A stretch of DNA of 64,000 nucleotides from Ixodes scapularis (GCF_016920785.2 NW_024609837.1:42782745-42846744); one strand, 5' to 3'. Shown: positions 11,879 through 23,500, numbered from the stretch's first letter. Notes: a model not told the origin generated them from the sequence alone. Made by a program: numbers and translations.

Positions 11879-12157
11879 GTGTGTCTAGTTTCCCGCACAA
11901 CACTCGGAGAGCCAATCACCGCAACTTACGGAGGCAGCTCAACGAATGACGATGACGAAATATATGTTTATACCAAACAACGCAGTCTGAGTTGTGACAT
12001 TAAGCAATTCAAGAGTGACGTTTCGCATTGCTGAATGTCACAACTCAGACTGTGTTTCTTGGTCTAAACATATGTTTCGGCATCGTCATTCGCTGAGCTG
12101 CCTCCGCAAGTTGCGGTGATTGGCTTTCCGAGTGTTGTGCGAAAAAGTAGACACACC
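11879..12157. repeat. Foldback family C, near-palindromic element
   Basis: Two arms of about 125 bp, at 11880-12005 and 12031-12156, are inverted copies of each other. Both ends contain GTGTCTA, CCGCACAACACTCGG-like sequence, GCCAATCACCGCAACTT, the GGAGGCAGCTCA block, CGATGACGA and AGTCTGAGTTGTGACAT. The loop is about 25 bp. A half copy of one arm occurs at 49649-49740. This is the structure of a foldback or MITE element, with no coding content. Confidence 0.8.
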
Positions 12158-12650
12158 AGCATTTTTTTTTTTTTTTTTTTTTGTGGTATCGTCTCTGCGT
12201 TATCAACTCCCTCTAAACGCGGCGAATATACGGTTTTTGTATTCAAGTTCTTAATAGTTTCGCGTGGATTCGCGTTGTGTTTCGAGTTCTTCATCCATGC
12301 AGTCATTTTGTGTTCGTCACCCTTTAAGGTAACATTTCCGGTGCTCTCCTCCCAGAAAAGAAACTCGGAAAAAAAAAGTACCACTTGCGCTTTGTTGATT
12401 TATTTTACGCGCTCGTACCGTACCACGCATACATCAAGGCGTAAAAACGCAAAAAAAAAAAAAAAATCTGCGAGGAGCGAAAACACAGAGGAATAAACGC
12501 ACACACACACACACAATATTCAAAATGGCGGCTCCTATCGCGTGAACGACGCTAAGAGGAGAGCGCGTGGACGCCCACATTACGTGTGATACCATCATTT
12601 CCGGTTGTCGTTCGCGCATGCGCAGTACGAATGCAACAAATATCGCGCAC
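12158..12650. other. Homopolymers, (AC)n and NRF-1-like motif; no gene
   Basis: A T run follows the family C element (12163-12182) and an A run lies near 12451-12466. An (AC)n tract spans about 12499-12516, and GCGCATGCGCAGTAC at about 12615-12629 matches positions 37-51 exactly. No coding exon is supported. Confidence 0.45.
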
Positions 12651-14240
12651 TTTTTTTTTTCTTTTTTTTGTGCTTATTTTTTACACTTCCGTAGCCTTCC
12701 CTTAACAACGATCGTCGTCAAAGTACGGATTCCGAAGCTAGATAACGATGATGTGAATGAGCAGAAGGCGATGAACCGCTTCCGGGAGATAGCAAAGCGT
12801 GCCTTCGTTGTCATTTCTTTTACGTCATTATCGGGGATGCTTTTACCACGAAACGTCCGAGCGAGAAAATGCGGGAATTTCCGACAACCTTCCGTTTCAA
12901 GGTCAACGTTTGGGATTGTCTTTGGGCGTATCCAACTACCGTATATTATGTACACTGAGCGACACTGTCAACGCGAACAAGCGACCGTGTCTGCTGAAAA
13001 ACTCCGCGTCTCTCGTACAATGTACGAGCGGTGCGCCTGGAACTTTAGGCTGGCAGTGACTGTTTATGTTTATGAGTTGTGTTTATGTTTCGTTTATGTG
13101 ACTATACAAGAACCGATATCGTTAAATCGTTACCAAAAAAATTACCGTGTTACGTGTAACCCGTTACTTGAAACCCCTTTTCAAAAGTAGCCCCTGAATT
13201 TATCCAGTAGACCGCAAATGCGCTCTTTGTTTTGTTTTTGTTTTTGGTCGCACTACGTTGCTATCCGGCAAATGGATATAGCGATGTGGAGAACATGTAG
13301 AGGAAAAAAACCGTTCGGTCCGCGCCGGAAAAAAAGAAAAAATCAAATGGTCGTTTGCCTCTTTTTCATGTGGGTGGCCGGTCGTTACTGAACCAGACGC
13401 GACACTCTTTTGTGCAAGAAAGACGCATCGACATCGTAAGCAAGCTACGGCGTCGCATAAAAATAACCAGGCACCGAAAGGACGCCCACACTACGTTGGA
13501 TAGTAACGTAGAAAAGAAAGAAAGGATGATTTTTACATAAGCGACATTTGACGGTGGCTATCGATCCGTTCATTTTTACGTATCTGTTAGCTTCGACAGC
13601 ACGCGAAAAAGCTATTTCCGGACCTCATAAGAAAAAAATGGATATTACAGTCATCGACAATTTAAGAAACGCAAGGCGCGATCTCTTACGTTGACATTCC
13701 TTGCTTTGTGATGGAGATAATCTTGAAAAATATGGGCATAAACGCTTTGTTTTCAAATGAAAAAAAAAAAAAAGCGCGGACAGGGCCCATGAGAGGCTAG
13801 GCTTCACCGCCTTGCACCGGAATACGCGGAGAAGCGGCTGACGAGGAGGAGCAGCTTGATACGTCCACTTCAAAAAGTAGTACGCTTTTCCGGGCGATTT
13901 CAAGGAAATATCGTTACTACTACCGAATGCCCGTTTGGCGTTCGACGTGCCCTTGACTTAGTAGTGAAACAACTCAAAAGTAGCGGGTGGGAGCACGTAG
14001 TACCGCGACATGGGCGCATGCCCGGTATTTTGCGTGTATGTTTTTTTTTTTTTTTTTTTTAGTTTCTTTTTACTAAAATACTCTTCCAAATAATTTCAAT
14101 AAAATACTGTTCCAAACAAACTGTCTTTTGTACGATGTATTAGCGCGTGGTCGCGCCTTGAGGAGCTTGCTTGGAAACTAAGAAGGTAAAAGCAGATATA
14201 AATAAAATAAACAGATCCGATCAGGAAACGGTTTAAAGAT
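12651..14240. other. No gene recognised; weak inverted family N copy
   Basis: Around 12985-13035 the reverse complement reads GACGCGGAGTTTTTCAGCAGACA beside a CGTACATTGTACG palindrome, a weak relative of repeat family N. Remaining open frames, including a 200-codon one from 12567, are low complexity with no recognisable fold or splice context. A T run lies at 14041-14060. Confidence 0.4.
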
Positions 14241-14589
14241 CGAGCCAACCGGCCGCCTCGCCTCAAGCCAGTGCCTGGTAGCCCCTGGGTCCGGGCAGCG
14301 GTATAACACCGACGCAACGTTCGCCCCCGAAGCTTACAGTGCGGCGGCAGAACACGCGCTCGCCGGTCCAGTCAACCGCCTCCCATTCGTCGCCTCCCGA
14401 TCCCCGCTTTCTCGGCGGGTGCGTGTGAAGCGGAAAGAGCGTGGTCACGTCGCAAAACGATCGACGTACGATTGGTCCCCCGAGCCGGCAGCTTGCACCG
14501 CACCGTCGGCTCAGGGGCGAGCGGAATAGAACGCACTCGCCGCGCCGGCGTCCCGCGCACTCTCTTTACCCCCAATACCCCGCTTCAGC

Positions 14590-14790
14590 TCGTGACGCAC
14601 CGCGGCGCACACCCCCGACCAATCAGGAGTTCCGAACTTGTCACGTGACGTAGCGTGGCCGCGCCGCCGGAAGTTCCCGTGACGCTCGCGAGCCACTGGA
14701 TTGGCTGCGATGGTTCGTTGCGTCTACTGTGGTCCGTCGCGAGGCGAAACGTAGTAGAAAAGCTCCGTGGTTGAGCCCGTAGACATCGAT
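14590..14790. promoter_or_regulatory. Promoter-like cluster (CCAAT, E-box/CRE, ETS motifs)
   Basis: Within about 120 bp of CpG-rich DNA there is a CCAATCAGG (NF-Y type) at about 14618, TCACGTGACGTAG (E-box overlapping a CRE half) at about 14641, CCGGAAGTTC (ETS type) at about 14668, and a reversed CCAAT (GATTGGCTG) at about 14699. This combination and spacing are typical of housekeeping-style CpG promoters. A pyrimidine-rich tract (about 14790-15010) follows on the + strand, as in many 5' leaders. No start codon or donor could be tied to it. It could serve the + strand HCN gene 9.5 kb downstream or a - strand transcript. Confidence 0.4.
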
Positions 14791-15264
14791 CGACAGCCCA
14801 CCCCCACCACCCTCTCTCCCCCTCTTTCCCCTATTCTCTCTCTCTCTGAAACACCTCCTCTCCACGGGACCCACCAAAGTGTCCTGTCGCCGTCTAGTCT
14901 CAGACGTAGGCAGTTCCTGTTCCTGGCTTGCGCCCCCCTTGCTTCCCTCTCTCTCTCTTCCCAATTTCTCACCCTCACTCTCTGCCCACAGCTTTCTCCA
15001 AGTGTCTTTTACTCGTCTGCTGTGCATATTCCAAGTTCGATCGCTTTTTTTACTTTTGTGTGTGTATGTGTATGTGTGTGCATTTTCTCCTGGTCGAGCT
15101 CATTGACTAACGTATCCATAGATACACTCTGACAAGTTACGAGAAACACGGCTAATCTCTTACGGTGCTCACTGGTGTCAGTCAAGCTGTCCAATAAGCT
15201 TTTTTGTTTGTTTGTAGCTTCGTCATCAGCTTTATCAACTTTGCTTATATAGTCACAGCTTGAG

Positions 15265-15400
15265 AAACAGAGGGTGGGGCGAGTCCAGTGCATCTCATTT
15301 ATCACCGGACAGCCAATGAGACTGCAGCATTAGCTGATAGAGACGCCGAACACCCAATCAAAAAGCAAGAATCAAAAAGCAAGAAGCCCCGCCCAGTGGC
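15265..15400. repeat. Foldback/MITE family B, copy 2
   Basis: It contains GGCGAGTCCAGTGCATCTCATT, AGCCAATGAGACTG, GCATTAGCTGATAGAGACGCCGAACACCCAATCA and a CCCCGCCC end, aligned piece by piece with 84-245. It lies only about 15 bp from a family A element. It contains an internal direct repeat of AATCAAAAAGCAAGAA. Confidence 0.55.
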
Positions 15401-15412
15401 CATCCGGAGAGA

Positions 15413-15614
15413 AAGTCGTCTGCCTCTAGCACAGGAGTTGCGGTGACGTCAGAACGATGCCGAGCTCTGATTGGCTTTGATTGAAAGGATAGTGGGTAGA
15501 GCTCAATGCTAGGCGCCTTGAGGTCTAACCACTGCTTCTTTCAATCAGCCAATAGGAGCTCGGTGTTCTGACATAATCGCAACTTTTCAAAGAAGCAGAC
15601 GAATTTCCGCTCCA
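15413..15614. repeat. Foldback family A, copy 1
   Basis: The arms pair as inverted repeats: GTCGTCTGCCTCTAGCACAGGAGTTGCGGTGACGTCAGAACG with CCGAGCTCTGATTGGCTTTGATTGAAAG on one side, and the complementary TTTCAATCAGCCAATAGGAGCTCGGTGTTCTGAC ending in AAGAAGCAGACGAATTTCCGCTCC on the other. Other copies lie at 34980, 49009 and 53100. It is non-coding; MITE-like by structure. Confidence 0.75.
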
Positions 15615-16700
15615 TGTCCTAAAAAAAGGTGTGAAAAAAAAAAACAACACGAAATTACAGTAGAAAAAAATGTTTCGCTGTAGAACTTTTAAAAAATTAC
15701 TCTTTTACACCCTCTTTCCTTCGAAACCGGCGAATATTTTTTTAAAGTTTTGTTAAAGATTATTGTGATCCACACTTTGTTGAATATTTAGCGATGTGAC
15801 GGAAATTGCTGAATTTTATAATGCTCGGAGCTATGCGCCATCTATCGTGTGGCAAACGAAGCAAGAGAAAGATAAGACTGCGTTTGCGCTGTTTCGCGGT
15901 TCCTGCTTTCCACTGAAAAACATGGCACCGACGGGGATCGTTGACGTGGTCGGCGTGGTGATAGCTCATCGTTTCGCGTAGAGCGCAATCCTTGACTGAA
16001 TCTTTGTCGTGTGTGACGATGATAACCCAGCACGTCCTACTCCTAGACCGGAAGATCGATCTACTTGTGCGGCGATGTTGAGGCGACACCCTCAAGACAG
16101 CAGAAACGCTCTTGCCGTCGTCTTTCTTTACTTCGACTACAGTGGTGCTTTCTTATCATTTGTGTCCTCGAACATCGCCCGCATTTCTTATTTTGCGCAT
16201 TCCATGCGTTTGCTCAAGTTCAAGGTATTACTGGCGCGTATTGTATTTAAGCGCGTGTATGAATGATGCGAATTCCGACGCATTTTCACCACCCGAGAAA
16301 AGTGATTAGTGTTAGCATTCCTCAGCGATCGCAACGTCTATGTATCACGAAATCATAATTCTAGGTTGCTATATCTCTGCTAACATTACATCGTGTTTTG
16401 CAGTCGTAGAAAAGGCCTGTGGCGAGATTTGTACAATTAGTAAAGTCGTGTTTTAAAGTCTAAGTTTAAAGTTTTAAAGTCGTGATCGTCCAAGACGGCG
16501 TGTTGCATCTTTTTCTTTCCTTTTTTTTTTCATCCACTCTGCCCCGCGAGCCTGCCCTGACAAAAAAAAAAAAAAAAAAAAAAGTTAATAAAGCTTGAGC
16601 CGATAAAAAAAAAAAAACTGCATTTTCTGCTGCGCCAATGTGTGACAGCACGTTCCCTGTTTTTTAGCCGCGAAACGGCTGACGGCGGCGGAGAAGGCGG
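15615..16700. other. No gene recognised
   Basis: Open frames at 15760-16310 overlap on both strands without a domain. A and T runs occur at 16519-16530 and 16562-16583. Confidence 0.4.
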
Positions 16701-17010
16701 CTGTCGTGCCGACGACCTGCTGCGCTTCTGGCACTGGTAGTGGGAGTGCGTACGCGCGGCGCAGGACGGTTGTTCCGGTAGCTCCGGTCACAACGGACGA
16801 AGTCGTAGCTAACCCGTTCGTTGCAAGTGCCCGAATTATAGCTTGTACAGTCTGGAGCTTAAAGACAAACGACCACAGTTTCACCGCTTGCCTTATGAGA
16901 AACCACGTCGAAGCACTTGGTGCAGGCTCATTGGTTTGAGGGACCCCAGGTCCAAAGTCATCCGTTTATGCTCGGAACATTCCCGTACATTGGAGTTACC
17001 ACTCCTTGTT
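16700..17010 (+). pseudogene. THAP zinc-finger domain remnant
   Basis: Reading from 16822 in the frame of 16843, the translation contains CKCPNYS, then RPQFHRLPYEKPRR, W, a short spacer with IGL and PRSK, and RLCSEH. The order C-x-C, HRLP, W, P, LCSEH is the C2CH signature of a THAP domain as in P-element-type transposases and their domesticated relatives. Upstream in another register (about 16706) a PTTCCA stretch resembles the usual THAP start, so an internal disruption of about 100 bp is likely. No transposase core follows: the downstream frame degrades after LCSEH. It is most likely a decayed P-superfamily fragment; an isolated THAP exon of a host gene is the alternative. Confidence 0.5.
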
Positions 17011-17684
17011 GTCCGATTCCAACGAGAAGCTGGAGTCTACGTCGGAAGAGTCGCTGCACTTTCCCAACAGGCATGCCGGCGTGTGGGACCAGTCCCGTGC
17101 TGTTGCTGTAGAGCAACGGATCTAATTAAATTTCGCTCAGCTTCGATGTGTCCATGGCTATCGCGGTGATGAGAGGCGCAGATTCAGGAAATATGTCACT
17201 GGCATCGGCGCCACCAGCGCAGTAAAACCTTGTGGTAAAACCTACCTCCAGCTCACCGCTAACGCTTCCATTCTCCTACTGCCCGGTGCCATAGTACGTC
17301 ACGACCGTCAAAATTACGCCGCGGCTTGTTTTGCAGTGAGTTGGAGATGAAGAAAAACTCGATATTTCAATAATTTCTCGTGTAGAAGTTAATAAATCGA
17401 AACGAAAACGGATGCCTGTTGAGCGTTCAGTGAACATTGGAAGCTTAATGTAAAAGTTAGCGCAAAGAAAATGTAAAAATGTCCTTTCATGGTCCCTTTA
17501 AGTTCAGACGCAGCCAACGGGGACCACCAAGCACCGTCGAAAGAGCAAGTCACTGGACCTTTTCTGTTCATGATTGGTTCAGCGATGATAGAACACGTAC
17601 AGAAACATGACGAACACCATGACGGTGCACTTTTGACGCTGCTTGATAAATTCCATACGCTCGTAGCGTCGGATGCGTCTGAAA

Positions 17685-18050
17685 TTAAGGGGGCACTTAA
17701 CCACTTTCTGCGAGAGTCTATTTTTGGTCATAGCCCAACCTATAGGCCCTAAGTATCTTCAAACAAAAAATTACTACATTAAGTTATGAGTGGCCAATTT
17801 CTCTATTAAATCGCTATAAAATGATCGACGCCAGATGGCGCCATTGAACGAGGAAGGGCAGCGCCCTGCCCCTTCCTCGTGCGACGGCGCCCTCTGGTGT
17901 CTGGGATGGTTCTGAGATAATTGATCTTTCGATACCAATTTTGATAGAGAAATCTGCCACGCATGAATGTAATATGGTTGGCTTTTTAGGAGGTCATAAG
18001 CCATGACCATAAACGGACTCTTGCAGAAAGTGGTTTGGTGCCCTTTTAAG
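17685..18050. repeat. Foldback element H with central hairpin, TTAA at both ends
   Basis: The outer ends are inverted: TTAAGGGGGCACTTAACCACTTTCTGC at 17685 and GCAGAAAGTGGTTTGGTGCCCTTTTAA ending at 18049. Pairing continues through GGTCATAGCC/GGTCATAAGCC and the AGAGAAAT(T/C)-type blocks to a central GGAAGGGCAG/CTGCCCCTTCC hairpin near 17851-17877. It is non-coding. TTAA at both edges would fit a TTAA-targeting superfamily (piggyBac or Kolobok type), but that is inference from two tetramers. Confidence 0.65.
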
Positions 18051-20080
18051 GTGAAACGAAGTATAAATTATGCGTTCCTGGGAGTTTCCATGCTCTCTCA
18101 AGAAAGCTTAAGAGATCAATTTTTTTATTGTATTTTATTTTTCTTGCGGAGCACGGTGAACGAATTTTACGGCGAACTATCAAAAAATTATCCCAGCGAA
18201 TGACAAAGATAGTAATACGACTTGATCCGAAAAATGCGATGTTCACAGGGACAATAAGCGTGTGAGACGTTGCCAACTTTTGTCCAACCGCAATATGTCC
18301 GAATGGTGCCGGCGAAACTTAGCACTTTGGGGCAAACTCGAAGAAGTTCGACTTGTGTACAATGTCACCTGACTTTTTCTCAGAGGGTTTTGAGCAGTGT
18401 GGAACGAATATTTTCTAAATTAGTTCATATTGTGCTTCATAAAATGGCAATCAGTGTTAAGAGAATACAAAAGAAAATATACCTATACTTTAAAAGCTTT
18501 AGTTACATCAATATGTTAAACGATAAAATAATGATCCAACAAATATCGCTCTTTTCCTTCGACAGGTGGCATCAGCTCGTTTTTAAATCCTCGCGCTTGC
18601 GCACAAAAGATGAACTTCAGTCAAACTTCTCTCGAACTTCGCGCTAGATGTTCGAAAGTGTCGAACTTGGTCGAACTCGAAGTTGCGCAGGTTCGCGACA
18701 TGCCTAGCAATCTCTGTGTTGTGAAAAAAAAAAAAGCGAACTCAGACTTTTTTGTTTTAGTGTAGGGATTTGAGACGTTTTGATTCTGCTGAAATCTTTC
18801 TCGATCACTTTCCCTTTGTACAGTGTAATACCGTCCGTGGGGAAAAAAAAAAAAGTTTCATTTTTGGGTTGATAAGACGATCAAGTGTATAAATATTAGT
18901 AGTAAGTTGAACTCAATAAACTGCGTGTGTTTTTTTTTTGGTACACATGATTGGCGTGAAGCTAACAGTACCTGATGTTATATTGTCCCAATGACGGCGT
19001 ATGTGACAAAAAATTCGCTTGTGTCACGTTGAGCAATCATACAATAAAAAATAGAAAAGCAAAACAATTTCGGCCGATTAGAAAATTTAAATTAAATAGA
19101 AAGTTCAGTGACTTGTGTTTTTATTGCTAGGACACTTCGATTCTAAAGTACAAAAATATACGAATAAACTAGGATTATTTTATTTTTATTATCTACGGTG
19201 GTTTGAAAACCACGGTTTATTAGAATAAAAAGTGCTTTAAGGCTTCAAAAAATGCAGGTGACAAAACAGCAGTCGCAGAACAGGTGTGCGGATATGACTT
19301 TTCTTTACGTAGATTCATGTAAAAATAGGCGCTGCAGAACCCAAACATAGCTTCTGGGTCGGATCCCTGCTTCTGTCCTTTTCAATCTGAACCTTCTGCA
19401 AACCTCAGCTGAACGTTGCTTTAAAAAAAAAATAACAAAAAAAAATTAAAAAAAAAAAACCGTTGTGCAACCCTTAAAATGAACTCAGACATATCGCTAA
19501 GAACTGTAGCCGAATCTCTCCGAGCATCCTCAGATCTTTCGGGCCAAAAGGAGAGGAGTGGCGATCGCTTTATGCCTAATGAGTCCCTATTACCATGGCG
19601 CCAACTGTCAGCTTGCAGCGGCGTCACAACTGCAAAGATTTTTTTTATTTTTTTATTTTATGTATTTTTACATACTGCAGCCCCGTCGGGGCTATTGCTA
19701 GAGTGTGTGTGTGTGTGTGTGGGGGGGGGGGGATCACAATTCACAGAATTCAACATTGATCGAAGATCAGTTAATTCTTCGGAAATCTGGTTCCAAATAA
19801 AACGGAGCAACTAAACAATCGAGAAAAAAATTAGGTCGTGCTTTCATTTGACTGAACAATATGTTTGTGCATAGTAAAATAAAATGTCTAATAGGCTTTT
19901 TTTTCTGTACGTTCTTTTTTTTTTTTTCTTTCTTTTAGTTTAGGGCTGCAGGCTTGAGCTGGTGCCAGAATACCAACTATGCTGCGCTTTATAGACATGA
20001 ACCGCGTGACCGCCCTCACCCGTGCGATGGTGACGGGTTCCCTAACCGACTGTTAGTCATCCCGTCCCTAGCAGTCGGTG
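18051..20080. other. No gene recognised
   Basis: AT-rich sequence with A runs near 18724, 18842 and 19425-19459, a (GT)n G-run microsatellite at about 19705-19732, and T runs around 19916-19926. Open frames here are short and lack domains. Confidence 0.45.
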
Positions 20081-20084
20081 TTTC

Positions 20085-21670
20085 CCATGCAGCAGACGAC
20101 AAGTTAAAAGCATTGAGCTTCAAGGACTATTTTAAGTCAGTTTTCTCTTATGTCGTAGCGGGCAATTAGGACGTTACCAATGACGTGTCAGATGTTATAG
20201 ATTCTCTGTGGGAAATTCAGTTTTGTGGTCATGGTATTTTTTAAAGCTGTTAACTAAAATAAGGCAAGATGCGGCATCGGGTGCTGACGGCTACACCTAA
20301 TGTTAATTTGAAGTCCTGTGTTGATGTTCCCTCTTCTGTTTTGGTAATCCTGTTTTAAATATCTTTAAATTGGGGCCCTTTACCAATGCGCGAACGTGGT
20401 TTCCGTCGATATATCATACCAAAAGAATCTTGTTCAAAACTATAATCCCATCTCACTGACGAGTATGTGCTGCGAAACCAGGAGTATATAATTAACGCAA
20501 ATCTAATAAAATATCTTAGCCTAACAAATTTATTTAGCCCGTCTCGGCACGGTTTCCGCACTGGTTGTTCTAGCACCACGCAGCTGCTAGAGTTCCATCA
20601 TGACATTTCCCAGTCGTCTGGCAATGGTAAACAAGTCGACTGCGGAATTTTATTTTGTTCCAGAAAAGCTTCCGACGTGGCTCGACATGCTCTCCTCCTG
20701 CAGTACTTTCATTGACTTAACATAGATTCGGCAATTTTTAATTGGATGGGTGATTGCTGGAACTCAAGAAAAGAGTCCGTGTTGATTAATGGCATACAAT
20801 CTTTTTATGTAGAAATAACATCTCGTGTCCCGCAAGGGTCAATTCTTGGACCACTTTATTTATTTTTTACTTTTATTAATTATATTGTCGATCACTTCAA
20901 ACATACGATTATATGCTGATAATGGTATTTTATACAGAGATGTCACCTGTGATATCGATAGTTTTGATCTACAACGCGATCTGGATGAGGTTGATGCCTC
21001 GTGTGTCAAATATGGTGCACGCCTTTCAATCCATCAAAATGTATTCATGTAAAATTCTCCAGAAAAAAAAAAGAACTAAGATAATTTCCTCATTATACAG
21101 GATTGGAGCTACTTCGATCGAGCTTCTAATTGAGGCCACATATTTGGGAGTTATTTTTTCGTCTGGTTTAAGATGGAATAAACATGTAGATTACATTTCA
21201 GCGAAAGCCAACCGCTCTGTGGGTTTCATTAGGAGTAATTTTAGGTTGGCCGCTCCTTCTTTGAAAGATACTTAGCATTTCTTTCATGTGCGATCTGCCC
21301 TATGTTATTCGAGTTCAATTTTGGATCCTTTCAGACAGAACTTGAATGAACGGTTTGAAAAAAATCAGTCGTGTTCCTAGACTTGAAGAACACGGAAAGA
21401 ATACGGACACAGGCGGGACGGGGAACGCACGTACATTTCTTTCTTTAATATTTCGTGTTCCTCAACTCAACCAACACGCTCGTCAGTCTGCATTGCTATA
21501 TTTTTTTGCCCATAATTATGATTTTAGAACCAGCATAACTGAGGTTAAAGCGTCACTGCGTTGGAGACCTCTGAGTAAACGACGAAAATTCCTCCGTCTG
21601 CTCTCACTTTCGCACCGTCGTCACTACCCTTTGACTAACTATTTACAACCTCAAACGCGCGATAGGTAGT
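20085..21670 (+). mobile_element. Decayed LINE (CR1/Jockey group), reverse transcriptase
   Basis: Fragments of a non-LTR reverse transcriptase follow in order across frameshifts and stops: a FKDYFKSVFS segment (about 20121), NNYRPISLTS-like sequence (about 20436), SRHGFRTGCSSTTQLLEF (20539-20600), SRVPQGSILGPLYLFF (20823-20868), a broken YAD box (about 20905-20920, reading YADN instead of YADD), TYLGVIFSSGLRWNKHVDYI (about 21138), KANRSVGFIRSNFRLA and a C-terminal ASLRWRPLSKRRKFLRL (about 21552). The copy cannot be active because at least four frame changes and the altered catalytic motif are visible. It is a different, more complete lineage than the LINE at 8.0-9.2 kb. Confidence 0.85.
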
Positions 21671-21878
21671 AAAAAGTTAGTAATTAAGTGCTGCAGTTAC
21701 TACTTTTCTCTGACCTTTACTACGTTTTTACTAGCTATTCACTACCTCAAACGCGCGACAGGGAGTAACTGCAGCTACAATGCGAAGAAGCGAGAACATG
21801 GCTGCTGGAAACCTATGGGGACGCTGCCTCGTAGACTTTCGCAAATAATTACTGTGTGTACCGTTACTTCTTGGTAAG

Positions 21879-21932
21879 TTTCCAGTATTGTTGCTAAACA
21901 TTCCTGGGAATGTTTAGCAACAATACTGGAAA
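21879..21932. repeat. Perfect 26-bp inverted repeat with 2-bp spacer
   Basis: The left arm 21879-21904 starts TTTCCAGTATTGTTGC and the right arm 21907-21932 is its exact reverse complement, separated by TG. It would extrude as a near-loopless hairpin. No flanking gene explains it. Confidence 0.9.
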
Positions 21933-22337
21933 ACTATATTCCTGTGAAAGCAGCACCACGTGTGTAACATCGGTCACGGACGAGGTGGTCACTCGACTTT
22001 TTTCATATGATCAGTCACTGGATGCAGTGATTGGGTTAGCGTCTCGTCGCGTGTGTGTTATCTGTTTTAATTCCTTTTCTGTGTTAAATGTAATGTGCAT
22101 GTAAGCAGCGTGGAAAAAAATCTATCCCAGCGATAATAATTTTCTTTTTTAGCCAGTATTGAATTTTACGTTGATTAGCGCCACCTAAATTCAAGTAGCG
22201 ATAGTTTTTTTGTTTTTTTTTGTGAGAGCTAGTGCCCCAGTTACTAGCTAATGGTAGTGATATATACTACGTCAGTAACCGTTACTAGCTTCTTGACTAG
22301 TAACAGTCACCAGCTTGACCGTTACTACATACGGTTA

Positions 22338-22635
22338 CCTCAAGTTTCCACCTTAAGAAAAAAAGGAAGTTTCGCGCACTGTTCATACATACGCCGCGCA
22401 AAGTAGTTGTTACAGGATTTTGTTGTCGAAGGAAAAAGCGATGCTTTTGGCGTTTGAAGCACGCACGTTTTCATAAGGTAGCAAATAACTAATCTAAAAT
22501 TCACCTATACGTATCTTAATTATCTACAAAAAGGGGGAAATTAGTAATGCTGCGCGAGGAGCCGAACCTTTTTTTTTAGTACGGTTCTTGAGGTGAAAAC
22601 TAGTATAGGCACCTAGTAAGATGTGACCAGCAGTT
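22338..22635. repeat. Dispersed repeat family M, copy 1
   Basis: This block parallels 44590-44840 in the same orientation. It shares GGAAAAAGCGATGCTTTTGGCGTTTGAA, ATCTAAAATTCACCTA with TATCTTA, GGGGAAATTAGTAATGCT and CTTGAGGTGAAAACTAGTATAG. A shorter resemblance (GGGGAAGTTAGTAATGTTAG) occurs at about 56897. It is non-coding. The surrounding 21.7-23.06 kb is rich in degenerate AGTAAC/GTTACT motifs. Confidence 0.6.
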
Positions 22636-23172
22636 ACTAGCTTTTTCGTAGTAAATACCACTAACTTTTGTTTTAAGAGTGGAAGAGTAATACGATTACT
22701 TCTAAAAGTAATAAAGTTACCAGTAACCCTCGCTGTTTTCTCCTCTCTTGCCTTATGGCGCTCCTTGTTTTGACAACATCCCTACAAAGGAATCGTCGAA
22801 CAAAGTGCCGAAAGGGGGGCGGTTTACCAAAGGTTGTCGTTTTAGAAGATGAGTAGTTTTTAATCCGGTGTTTATATTTCAATAATGGACGATCAAAAGT
22901 CCCGCGTTCAAACCGGCAGAATGTCGGGCCGTTTTGAAAAATTGAAGCAATTGGAAAAGCAACAACTACTTTATCAAGTAACAGTCAATTACTCTTCTTC
23001 TCAAGTAATCTAATTAAATACATTTTTAATCAAGAGTAAAAGTAATTGCAACCGATTACTTTTTGAGTAAAGTGTACAAGACTGGTTCTTTCCCGTAACC
23101 CGCGGTCGTATGAAGACCATTTCCATATAAGTGTTGCCAGGAGACGCCGTTGCATCTTGCGTCCCCGCAAAA

Positions 23173-23500
23173 CGAGAGGCATAGCCTCCTATATACTGAC
23201 AAAGCCTGGCAGATCACCACGGGAAGCGGCCATCGAAATGGAAAAGGTGTAGCAGCAGACAACGAACGAGAGGAGAGCCACGTGACTGGCGCCCCGCTGC
23301 GGCGAGACGCCGAAACACACTGCTCCCAAGGGAACAAGTGCGTTTCACGTCCTCGCCGCTGCAAAAGCTGTGCGCATGAATATCAGGCTCCCCGAGAAGT
23401 GCTCTCTGCTAGCAGATCCTCGCGCTCCAAATCTGCGACCGGGCACTCTATGGCTCCGTCGTCGAACTGTCAGGCTTTGTGAGTATAGAGGGGGCTATGG
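23173..23500. repeat. Terminal-inverted-repeat family E, copy 2
   Basis: Inverted relative to 6165-6445. It begins GCATAGCCTCCTATATACTGACAAAGCCTGGCAG and ends CTGTCAGGCTTTGTGAGTATAG, with the same GCCACGTGACTGGCGCC, GGCGAGACGCCGAAACAC and CAGATCCTCGCGCTCCAAAT landmarks between. It carries about 45 bp more interior than copy 1. Confidence 0.65.

Noticed and set aside
12567..13190. 207-codon + strand open frame, one of the longest in the window
   Set aside because: Low-complexity Phe/Arg-rich translation, no domain, no splice context, and overlap with T runs and a repeat N relative.
14641..15132. Overlapping open frames on both strands in GC- and CT-rich DNA
   Set aside because: Composition explains the openness; translations are Ser/Pro/Leu repeats or Arg/Gly-rich with no fold.
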